From positions 9,636,346 through 9,700,345 of the forward strand of contig CM036215.1 of NCBI GenBank assembly GCA_020631735.1: a DNA stretch of 64,000 bases. Direction: 5' to 3'. The notes under the pieces are model-generated. The model was not told where the DNA came from, searched no databases, and saw only the letters and a list, made by a program, of their open reading frames with translations. Below, in pieces: positions 44,502 to 56,500 of the stretch; within the stretch, counting starts at the first letter, position 1; each line of letters begins with the position of its first letter. A program made the translations under genes and the position numbers. Source of the stretch: Saccharum officinarum. Taxonomy: Eukaryota > Streptophyta > Magnoliopsida > Poales > Poaceae.

Positions 44502-47500
44502 ATGGCAAGAAGCAGGAGCACGGCGGCGCTGGCGCTGGCGCTCCTCGCCCTCGCCTCCGCCGCGCTGCCCGCGTCCCTCGCCGTGACGTCGCCGTACGTG
44601 CGCCCGCCGCCCAGGGCCACGCTGTCGCTGCCCCGGGATGACGACGCTGACGGCCAGACGCCGCAGCAGGTACGCGCCGCTGCTCATCTTGCTTTGCTCT
44701 CAGTCTCAAACAAAGATGTGATTCGGTTTCCCGTGGCCTTGCCCGAGCTAGCGGAGACCTGACCACCGGGTTCTGAATTCTGAAATCTGAATGCTGCCAT
44801 GTCATTGGGCTTGGGCACTACAAACCCTGCGTTCGTGCAGCGATTTAGCTTCAGTTGTTGCAGAAAGTTGCTATCCGATCCATTTGTGCTACCGCTGACT
44901 ACTGATGATTGTCGGGTGGTTTCTTTTTGCTATGTAGCTCGATCGATTAGCCTTATATTAAAAAAACACTGGATCGATTAGGATTAGCACACAAGAGATT
45001 GTCTGTTGCGACCGCATTCAGTGAGTCAAAAAAAAAAAACTCCGACCAGAAAGAAAGCATCCTGTCTGCGTGCCTGAAGGACCGAAAACGGCGACCAGAT
45101 GGGGTGAATGGGAGCCGTAAATTTTCTTGCGAAATATTTTCGGCCGCTATCCCAAATCACCACCAAACACAAGCGAGTTTCCAAAACTGAATTACTCAAG
45201 CCAACGGATGAAAAGAGCACCTAGATAAATTTCTCAGAAGGGTAGAAACCCAACGAGACAGACGAAACTTAATTCGGAACTCAAATACGCAAACGGCTAG
45301 AGAAATAGCAAGCTGAACAAATGTGCTAGGAATACTAAAGCTTGCAACCAGAAACAGAAATGATCTTAGCTCTCCACCGTGAGTACTAATCCAAGCAAGG
45401 AGAAATAATCCAATACTCCAATGATTGACCAATTAATGCTTGAAGTAATTCACAGATGAAGGACCTATGTCACAGACCAACCAAAAACATTTAATAGTCA
45501 AAGAACAGGCTGCTGCAATTGCCTGGAGAGATACTGCACTGAACCGAGCCTAGAAGCATCACGCACAGAGAAGAGAAAAATGAACCAGGCAGCGAAAAGC
45601 AGATTGGCTGCCCCTGTTTTGCTCAAATCACGCACAGAGGAAAGGAGAGCAGGATCGCGGGTCTGCACGCGCTACGAAAATAGAAACGAACGAAAATCAA
45701 CGTTGCGGCAGGAATGGATGCGGGTCTGCTTGCCGGCGCTGGCACTAAGCCGACGGCGTCCAGGCCTGATGGTGGTGACCGGTGATAGGACCGGTAATCT
45801 CGATGGAGACCTGGTGCACCACGATCTGCAGCAAAGAACCTGACACCACGAAGCAGACTCACAGCGCAAGAACAAATGGAGAAAAGCTAGCAGCCAACCA
45901 TGAGCACTCACAACAATCACTGCTCAAAACAAGCCCGCATAGTGCCTAAGCACCTGGCGTTGATAGTGACGCTGTTGCAAAACTGGATCGCTGCACCTGA
46001 TGAACGAGCAGAAGAACACACAAGAACCGAACTCAGAAACAGAAAAGGAGCTGCCGCAGGAAACCCCAAAATCCGATCCAAAATCCCATGATTGGTTCCC
46101 AAATTTGGCACAGAGGATCACAACAGAGATGTCGAGCTACTCCCAGAAGATCATCACCAAATTTGAACTGGAACTCCGTAAATCGAAGAGATTTGAGCAA
46201 GAACAAGTTTTTCCTCCAAAATGAAGATCGGCTTGGATCTTGATGCACAAGTGGAATTGATTGAAATCACTTGGTAGAATTGTTCATCACTCGTCAAAGC
46301 ATCAACCGGTCCAAACAAATCTCACAGAAAAATTCAAATCGAGCACAAATCAAGAAGAGGGAAAAACTGGTGAACAGTAACTCGCGAAAACAAAAGTCAC
46401 GAACACAGCCACTGCATATCTCCACATCTAGAGGACACCGAGAGGTTAAGGCCTCTCTTCCAACGGCAAAGTCACAGATTACACAACCATGAATTTCAGT
46501 TGTAAACCTCTCTCAAGAAGTAGAAAATGAAACCCTAGGTAGAAGGGGAATGAAGGAGTGGGAGAGAGGTGGAGATGGCTTGGGGCTGCCATCCCCTATT
46601 TATCAGGGCTATTACACATTCCCCTAATTGCCCCTGGATACATAAGAGCTAAACCATCAAGCCCAAGGGCGTAGAGGTCCAACTCGGTCTCCATGTTGAT
46701 CCGACGGCCACCGCGCCTCCTCACTGGTAGCTTCGCCTCGACGCGAACTCCCCGATGCCGCCACGTGCCGTCCGTTCCACCTCGGAACCTCCGCCCGGGT
46801 TTTGAGGCCCAAACTCGTAAACCCGCCTCTGATGGTTTTGAGGCCCAAACCATCAAACCACTTCGCGAGTAGCGTACTCCATACGCGTCCCCCGCCATCC
46901 GACGCGTGTCACCTCCATGGTCAATCTCATGTCTTCTCGCGCTTGTCGATGTCCCAAGTGTCAGCCAGCGCGGCTAGCCACCTGGCCTCCGGGTCCCTCG
47001 GTCCAAGCCTCACGTCCGTCCTTCACCCCTCAGGTCCATCGGCACGGCACGTCCTCCTTGACCTTCACCTCACCGTCGGCTACCGTCTCCGTGCTCCACA
47101 CCTGCACAACACAAGCCAAGAGACATGTCGCACACAAGGCTTTCGCCAAGGTAGGGTTAGTCACCACTCAACCTACTTCGTGGATCACATTGACAATCAC
47201 TCATCACAAAACGAACACACAATGGTACTTGTCAACCTTGTGTTCGCAATCTCCCCCTTGATGAGTGCATTGTCAACAGCAATACACGAACAGCTTGAGC
47301 AAAAGAAAAAGAAGAAGAATAGAAAAACAAGGAGCTCAACCAAATAACCAAAAACCAAAGAAAAGTCAAAAGCAGGTCATTTGAAATGAGCAAAAACTTG
47401 GTCCCCAAAGACATGGGCAACGGCTCAACGCAACCAAGTAAAACAAAGCTAGCCCTCAAGAAGAGGCAACGGGCTCAACACCACTAGCAAAGCTCGAAAA

Positions 47501-50500
47501 GGAGAACCTGCTAGACCCTCCAGAAGAGGCAAAGGCTCAACACATCTAGCAAAAGCAACTCAAGTGCAGCTCCCCCTAAACAAATGCAATCTCACTCAAA
47601 TGAATGCATATCTTGTGATATTATGAGTCTGGAAAACTTCTCCCCCTTGTTGACATATGCACTTATCAAGTTAGAGCCCAAGGAATGCAACTCCCTCAAA
47701 ACATGCTATAAATGCATAAATGCACAAATGCAGAAGCTTCAAAATTATAGCAAGTAGATTGAAAAGATGCTCTAGCTGATGTTGTCATGTATATATAGCA
47801 ACAAATACAAGTGCTAGCAAATGCTCAAAATGACCAAATGAGATGAAATATGTCATTTTAGCAAGTTTGATCAAGTTTGAGCAATTTAAAAGAGGGTCCA
47901 CCACCAAATGAGCACATAGCAAATATAGACAGGAGATAAACCTTGTGCTACACATGTATGCAAAGTGAACTACCCCAAACAAAGTTCACACATCATGTCA
48001 TGAGACAAACTTATGATTGGATCAAATTTTCAATCAATTGAATTTTATCGGAGTTATGCAGCTTATCACCAAAGTTTGTCAAACAAATGTGTGCGGGAGG
48101 TTATCGATGCCATCAAAACCTGACTTATCGATCATGTCAAGCCTATGCCAAAAAGCAATCAGAAGCTTAAGACAGTGATCTCGGTATCCATTACAGAGCT
48201 CAAGTTCACCCTTAAGTGCAATAGGAAGTTGTCTCGATACTCTGACATGGGACAGCAAAGACCCATCCCGATCTTTTCGTACCTTGCTTTTTTTAGGTTT
48301 TAGCACAAATTCAAGTTTCTCAAGCAAGTGTGTAACTCAAGGTATGAGCCGTAGCAACTAAGCATATATACGAAGCAAAAAGGGTTCTCGACACACCTAT
48401 ACATGCCAGTTGCTACAAGTAGTGGTGAACAAGTTTCAAGTTTCTTCAAGTGTTATTCATGTTCATAATTGAAAGAGGCATTTTTAGCTCATATCAAGAG
48501 ATCAAAGTGAGCCTAAGCAAAGCACATCATATATATCCATAACATCCCCAATAAGAGCATAGTATCAATCTAGCTACTATAAGGATGAAGCTCAAGATGC
48601 AATATGATACATGATGATATGATATGAAAATATAATACAAAAGCAAAAACAAAAGCTAAACTAAAAACAAAACCAAAAACTAATGTACAAGAACCACACA
48701 CTTCCCTCTTCTAAAAAGGATAACAAACCCCAAGCTCTCCTCGCAAGCGAGCAAACTAGGTTTGGTCAAGGGGTTTAGTGAAGATATCAGTGAGCTGGTT
48801 GTGGGTGTCAACATGAATAAGGTCAATGTCCCCTTTCTCATAGTGGTCTCGCAAGAAGTGAAAACGAACCTCTATGTGCTTGGTTTTGGAGTGAAGAACG
48901 GGGTTTTTGGCTACACAAATGGCACTAGTGCTATCACAGAACAAAGGTACTCGTCTAAACTCTAAGCCATAGTCTCGCAAAGTAGCAACCATCCAAAGCA
49001 ACTGAGAACAGCAAGCAGCAGCAACATACTCAGCTTCTGTGGTGGATTGGGCTACAGAAGACTGCTTGCGAGAGGACCAAGACACAAGTGAAGACCCAAG
49101 AAACTGACAAGTCCCAGAAGTGGACTTCCTCTCAGTACGACAGCCAGCATAATCCGCATCAGAGTAACCGCAAAGAGAAAGAGAGGAGGAAGCCGAAAAC
49201 TAAAGACCAAATTCGGGTGTGAACCGAAGGTACCTCATGATCCGCTTGACGGCTTGATGATGCGATGTGCGCGGTGAAGACTGAAAGCGCGCGCACAAGC
49301 AGACCGCGAACTGGATGTCCGGTCTCGTTGTCGTCAGGTACAGCAACGATCCGATCATGCTTCGGTACTCCTTCTAGTCCACATCTTCTCCTTCCTTGTC
49401 CTCGTCCAGGGCCATCGTGGTCGACATGGGCATCGAAAGAGGCTTGGCCTCGCCCATATCAAACTTCCTCAGAAGATCCTTGGTGTACTTGCCTTGGTGC
49501 ATGAATGTTCCTTCACGTGTTTGCTTGATTTGTAGCCCGAGGAAGAATGTCAACTCGCCCATCATGCTCATCTCGAATTCCCTGCTCATAGTCTCAGAAA
49601 ACTTTGCAACAAGAGCGTGAGAGGAACCACCAAAAATGATATCATCCACGTAAATCTGAACCAAAAGTGTGTCAGTGCCTTGCTTGAGGAGAAACAAAGT
49701 TTTATCTACGGAACCCATCTTAAAGCCCTTAGCAAGCAAGAAGGCTTTCAAACGCTCATACCAGGCTCTCGGGGCTTGTTTCAATCCATACAAGGCTTTG
49801 TGGAGTTTGTAAACATGGTTGGGATACTTGGGATTTTCAAAGCCAGGGGGTTGTCTCACATACACCTCTTCCTCTATGTACCCATTTAAAAAGGCGCTCT
49901 TCACATCCATTTGATACAGCTTGAACCCTTTCGAAGCTGCATAAGCTAAGAGCATCCTTATAGCCTCGATACGGGCCACAGGAGCAAAGGTTTCTTCAAA
50001 GTCTACTCCCTCTTTCTGACAAAACCCCTGAGCCACTAGCCTAGCCTTATTCCTCACCACCACTCCATCCTCACTTTGCTTGTTCTTGAAAACCCATTTT
50101 GTACCTATAGGGTGACACTCAGGTGGAGGTGGAACTAAGACCCAGACTTCATTCCTCTCAAAGTTTTGTAACTCCTCGTGCATAGCATTGACCCAATCGG
50201 GATCAGAAAGTGCGTGTCCAACATTTTGTGGCTCAAAATTAGCGACAAAAGCGGAATGAGCGAAATGTGAGATTTCATATGACCTTGAGCGTGTAACACG
50301 CTGACTGATGTCGCCAATCATGGTTTGAGGCGGGTGACGACGCTGGATGTGCCGAGGGGCTTCCCTCAAAGATGTCGCCTCCCCCTCAACAGCTGCTGGG
50401 GCCTCCTCAGGTGTAGCCGACGTAGGCTGAGGAGGTGGCTCGTGCGGACCCCATGTAGTGGAAGAAGATGGATCTGGTCCGTGAGCCGAAGTAGTTGTCG

Positions 50501-53500
50501 TAGACTCGACTGGAACAGCCGAAGAGGTCGGCTCTGCATCTCCCCAATCAGCATCTTCCTCATTCTCCTCAACGAAGATGCTCTCACCAATCTCCTGATC
50601 ACCTGCACTTTCAAAGACAGGAATAGAACAAGGCATGGTCTCGTCGAAAGTGACTTCACAAGTCTCTACGACTCGGTTAGTTTCAAGATTAAGTACTCGA
50701 TATGCATGAGAATGTAAAGCATAACCAAGAAAGACACCATCCGAGGATCGAGACTCAAATTTATCTAAATTACCTTGTTTCAGAATGAAACACCTGCATC
50801 CAAACACTCGAAAGTGGCTCACCTTGGGTAGTCGACCGAATCGCAGCTCATAAGAAGTTTTCTTCATGAAGGCTCGAAGAAAGATGCGATTAGAAACATG
50901 ACACGCGGTGTTGATCGCTTCGGCCCAATATTTCCTAGGAGTCCTATGCTCATCGAGCATCGTCCTGGCCATCTCAACAAGGGTCCGATTCTTGCGCTCA
51001 ACAACACCATTTTGCTGAGGGACATAGGGAGAGGAAAACTGATGCTCAAGGCCCAAAGAAGCACAAAAGGTTTCAAAGTGAGTATTCTTGAATTCTGTGC
51101 CATTGTCACTGCGAATCGCTCTCATGGCATTTTTAGGGAACTCATTTTGCAACCGAAGAATCAAATCTCGAGCATGTGAAAAAGCCTCATCCTTACCCTC
51201 CATGAAAAACACCCAAGAGTAGCGAGAAAAATCGTCCACGATCACTAGAACGTACCACTTCCCACCCTCTGACCGAACCCGAGCTGGACCAACTGTGTCC
51301 ATGTGAAGTAGCTCACCGGGTTCCTTGGTCATGACTTGATTCACAGGTGAGTGAGAAGCGGCAACCATCTTCCCGTGACGACAAGGGTGACACACCAAAT
51401 CTTTCTCAAATTTCAACTTGGGCAATCCTCGGATTAGATCAAGTGAGCTCAACCTAGCTAGTAAGTCAAAGCTCAAGTGACCAAGTCTCCTATGCCACTT
51501 CCAAAGCTCAGAGGAGGATCCGGCCACCAAACATTGAGAAGAGCCAAAGGAATGAGAAAAATCAGCTCGAAAGACACGGCCAAAAGGAACAATCTGGCAA
51601 ACAAGATTTCCCTGAGAGTCAAGAACTCGAGACAAGCCGGTCTTAAAGCGCACTTCAAAGCCATCTTGAAGGAGTTGCGAAACAGAAAGCAAGTTGAAAT
51701 GCAAGTTTGAAACCAAAGCAACATCCTTCAAGACAAAACTCTCATTGACCCGAATTATCCCACGAGAAAGCACTTTACCTTTGCTATTATCCCCAAATGT
51801 GATGTACTCCTTACATTGCACGGGGTCGAGGCTGGAGAACCATTTGGAACTTCCGGTCATGTGGCGCGAGCATCCGGAATCAATGAGCCATGTGTTCTCC
51901 AGACCTCCGTCCTGCATCAATAGAAAGACATAGGATGAGCAAATGGCGCAACACTGGGGTTAGTAAACTGTGAAGGATACCAGTGTTGGCTCATTTGCCC
52001 TGGAAAAGTGTTAGGAAAAACACTAAACATGCCATGTCCCATTTGAGGAAAGCGGGCACCACATAGGGAAAAATGTGGTCCGCTAGAGCTGTAGGACTGA
52101 AAGCCACTGTCATGAGGTCCAAAGTCATATTGATCATGATCTGAACCACGCCGGGCACGACCACCATGACCACCGCGTGGTCTAGCAACCTGAGGCCTAG
52201 CACCTTGAGGCATTGCACCTCTTGGCCTAGCATTGCGCCTCTGAACAGGAGGCACATGTACGCCATGGGGCGGATGGTACATGTTCCGGTTGTTCAACTC
52301 ATACTCCCGCCGCTCATCTCTCTTCCTCCTGAAGCAAAACTCAACAAGGTGACCATCCCTATGGCAATAGTCATAGTGATACCTCACCTCTCTCTTAGGT
52401 GGTTGTTGGCTCACTCTCTTGTGGGTATGGTTCAATCTTGGTAGCTTTTTGGCTTTAGGAAGGGGATCCTCAGAGATGTTTGGTAGAGTGTCAAGTGGGT
52501 TTCTGAGATGGTTCAGTTTTGGAACCCAAACTTGTTTCTATGGTGGAGCTCTTGGAGGTTCTTCAAACACTCCATCTTTCACAGTGGGTTCGGTAGGCTT
52601 AGGTGGATTGATCTTGATCAATTTAGGAGTAGTGGAAGGTTTCTCACTTGGGCTCAAACCACTGAACTCACCAACTTTGCCATAGACATTTTCACCCTTC
52701 CCACCTAGAGCAAAGCCTACTCCCGATGTCCCAGTTCCCCGTCTGAACTGGCTCATCATCATGCCCAACTGTGGTTCACTACAAGACACCCAATTTAAGA
52801 TGGACCGAAGGTATGTGTTGTCTTCCTCGGATCTCATCTTATCATGCCTGCAAGACTCAAGCTCTAACACCAAACTCTCACAACGTGCACACTCAACAAT
52901 AGTGCTATCTAAACTGGCCTTCTCAAGAGCAAGGATCTTGGCATTCTTCTCTACCAGCTCAGATTGCAAGCCTGAACAATACTTGCACGCACCCAACAAG
53001 CTAGACCTAGCCTTCAGCTCATCGTTCTCATCTAACAAGGCAGCATACTTAGATTGCAACTCTGAAAAGTTAGTCATATGAACAGCACATTCATCGCACT
53101 CAACCTCGTCAGACACATGAACAACAAGCTTCTTAGATTCCTCAAGTTCTTTCTCCACAACTTCTAGCTTGTCCTTAAACTCTTTCCTCTCACGAGCAGC
53201 ACGTTTCAGCAACTTATCTTGACTCATCAAAGTATCGGTCATGATATTAAGCTCGGCAATAAGAGCATCGACGGAGGGTTTTACCTCGGTAGAGTCGTCG
53301 TCGCCGGGAAGCATGTCCTTGTTGGGCTTCACACCTTCATCCACAGCCATGGTGCAGTAGCCTCCGTGGATGGACTTGGCGACGAAGCAAAGCCCGGTCA
53401 ACTTGTCCTCACGTCTCTTCTTAGACTCATCATCGCTCGAGGGAGAAGAAGACCGGTCGTCGTCGGTGTCATTGTCGAGGTCGCTGAGGGAGGCGAGGAA

Positions 53501-56500
53501 GGCGCGCTCTTGAGCCTTGGCCTTCTTGAAGTACTTCTTCTTCAGCACCTCCTTGTCGAATCCTCCGTTCGACTTGTGCTTGAAGGTGTACTCACGCTTG
53601 TCCTTGCGCTTGCTAGAGTCGTACTTGTTGAAGGAGTGCTTGTTCTTCTTAGGGAAGTGGGCGACGAAGTGGTCGGGATCTCCACAGCCGTAGCATCCTT
53701 CCTTCGGACCACCACCACGCCGGCGATTCAAGCGGTTGTTGTGAAACCGCGAGAACCGGCTGATGATCAACGCCAGCTCGTCGTCCCCAAGACTCTCCAT
53801 CTGCTCCTCTGTGACAGACACCAAAGAAGACAAGGCAAAAGACATCTGTGAAGGGTTAGCCAAAGAACTTGAGCCATTACCTGAGACCAAGGCCATAGTC
53901 GGTGCAGAGGGATTCTTCAGCTTGACTTGGGTCTGGTAGTCGATCTCGGTGGACTTGAGCTTGCTGAAAAGCTCATCCACAGTGAGGGTCTCATACCCCG
54001 AAGACTCAATGATGGCGGTCACCTTCACATCCCATACCTTCCGATCTAGGGCATATAGAAGCTTGAGTGCCCTCTCATGATCATCATAAGGTAACTGTGC
54101 CTTGTTTGCTCGCATCTTGTTGACGATGGTCTGAAAGCGAGAAAACATGGCATCGATGGACTCGCCATCAAGCTGAGTGAAGTTCTCGTACTCCCTCTTG
54201 TACGTCTCGTAGAGTCTGGTTTTGACCTGTGCGGTCCCCTCGTGATAGCTCTGAAGCCTCACCCAGATCTCTCGAGCAGTAGTACAATCAGAGACTCTCT
54301 CGAACTCCTGAAGCGAAAGACTCGAGAAAAGAACTACGTGAGCTCTGCTATTAGCGTTGTGCTGATCTTTTTGATCTTGCGTGACACGAGCACGGGGTTC
54401 AAGCACAACGTAAGTAGCATCCTCGCAAATCTCCCAAACAAGCCAATCAATCCCCTGGAGATGCGCGGACATGCAGATCTTCCAATAGGGATAATTTGTT
54501 CCATCGAAGAACGGTGGTTTGCCGGAACCACGCTCCATGTCGCCTTCATGGATCACGGACCGATTAAGGTGGAATGATCCTTAACCGGCTCCGATACCAA
54601 TTGAAGGACCGAAAACGGCGACCAGAGGGGGGTGAATGGGAGCCGTAAATTTTCTTGTGAAATATTTTCGGCCGCTATCCCAAATCACCACCAAACACAA
54701 GCGAGTTTCCAAAACTGAATTACTCAAGCCAACGGATGAAAAGAGCACCTAGATAAATTTCTCAGAAGGGTAGAAACCCAACAAAACAGACGAAACTTAA
54801 TTCGGAACTCAAATACGCAAATGGCTAGAGAAATAGCAAGCTGAACAAATGTGCTAGGAATACTAAAGCTTGCAACCAGAAACAGAAATGATCTTAGCTC
54901 TCCACCGTGAGTACTAATCCAAGCAAGGAGAAATAATCCAATACTCCAATGATTGACCAATTAATGCTTGAAGTAATTCACAGATGAAGGACCTATGTCA
55001 CAGACCAATCAAAAACATTTAATAGTCAAAGAACAGGCTGCTGCAATTGCCTGGAGAGATACTGCACTGAACCGAGCCTAGAAGCATCACACACAGAGAA
55101 GAGAAAAATGAACCAGGCAGCGAAAAGCAGATTGGCTACCCCTGTTCTGCTCAAATCATGCACAGAGGAAAGGAGAGCAGGATCGTGGGTCTGCACGCGC
55201 TACGAAAATAGAAACGAACGAAAATCAACGCTGCGGCAGGAATGGATGCGGGTCTGCTTGTCGGCGCTGGGCACTAAGCCGACCGGCGTCCAGGCCTGAT
55301 GGTGGTGACCGGTGATAGGACCGGTAATCTCGATGGAGACCTGGTGCACCACGATCTGCAGCAAAGAACCTGCCACCACGAAGCAGACTCACAGCGCAAG
55401 AACAGATGGAGAAAAGCTAGCAGCCAACCAGGAGCACTCACAACAATCACTGCTCAAAACAAGCCCGCATAGTGCCTAAGCACCTGGCGTTGATAGTGAC
55501 GCTGTTGCAAAACTAGATCGCTGCACCTGATGAACGAGCAGAAGAACACACAAGAACCAAACTCAGAAACAGAAAAGGAGCTGCCGCAGGAAACCCCAAA
55601 ATCCGATCCAAAATCCCATGATTGGTTCCCAAATTTGGCACAGAGGATCACAACAGAGATGTCGAGCTACTCCCAGAAGATCATCACCCAATTTGAACTG
55701 GAACTCCGTAAATCGAAGAGATTTGAGCAAGAACAAGTTTTTCCTCCAAAATGAAGATCGGCTTGGATCTTGATGCACAAGTGGAATTGATTGAAATCAC
55801 TTGGTAGAATTGTTCATCACTCGTCAAAGCATCAACCGGTCCAAACAAATCTCACAGAAAAATTCAAATCGAGCACAAATCAAGAAGAGGGAAAAACTGG
55901 TGAACAGTAACTCGTGAAAACAAAAGTCACGAACACAACCACTGCATATCTCCACATCTAGAGGACACCGAGAGGTTAAGGCCTCTCTTCCAACGGCAAA
56001 GTCACAGATTACACAACCATGAATTTCAGTTGTAAACCTCTCTCAAGAAGTAGAAAATGAAACCCTAGGTAGAAGGGGGAATGAAGGAGTGAGAGAGAGG
56101 TGGAGATGGCTTGGGGCTGCCATCCCCTATTTATCAGGGCTATTACACATTCCCCTAATTGCCCCTGGATACATAAGAGCTAAACCATCAAGCCTAAGGG
56201 CGTAGAGGTCCAACTCGGTCTCCATATTGATCCGACGGCCACCGCGCCTCCTCACTGGTAGCTTCGCCTCGACGCGAACTCCCCGATGCCGTCACGTGCC
56301 GTCCGTTCCACCTCGGAACCTCCGCCCGGGTTTTGAGGCCCAAACCCGTAAACCCGCCTCCGATGGTTTTGAGGCTCAAACCATCAAACCACTCCGTGAG
56401 TAGCGTACTCCATACACGTCCCCCGTCATCCGACGCGTGTCACCTCCACGGTCACTCCCATGTCTTCTCGCGCTTATCGATGTCCCAAGTGTCAGCCAGC

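Noticed and set aside
46802..47347. 181-codon plus-strand frame and its twin at 56333-56872
   Set aside because: Lies across the Copia LTR end in both LTRs and carries no protein pattern; explained by LTR duplication.
53219..53851. 210-codon plus-strand frame
   Set aside because: Antisense to the intact gag frame of the Copia element.
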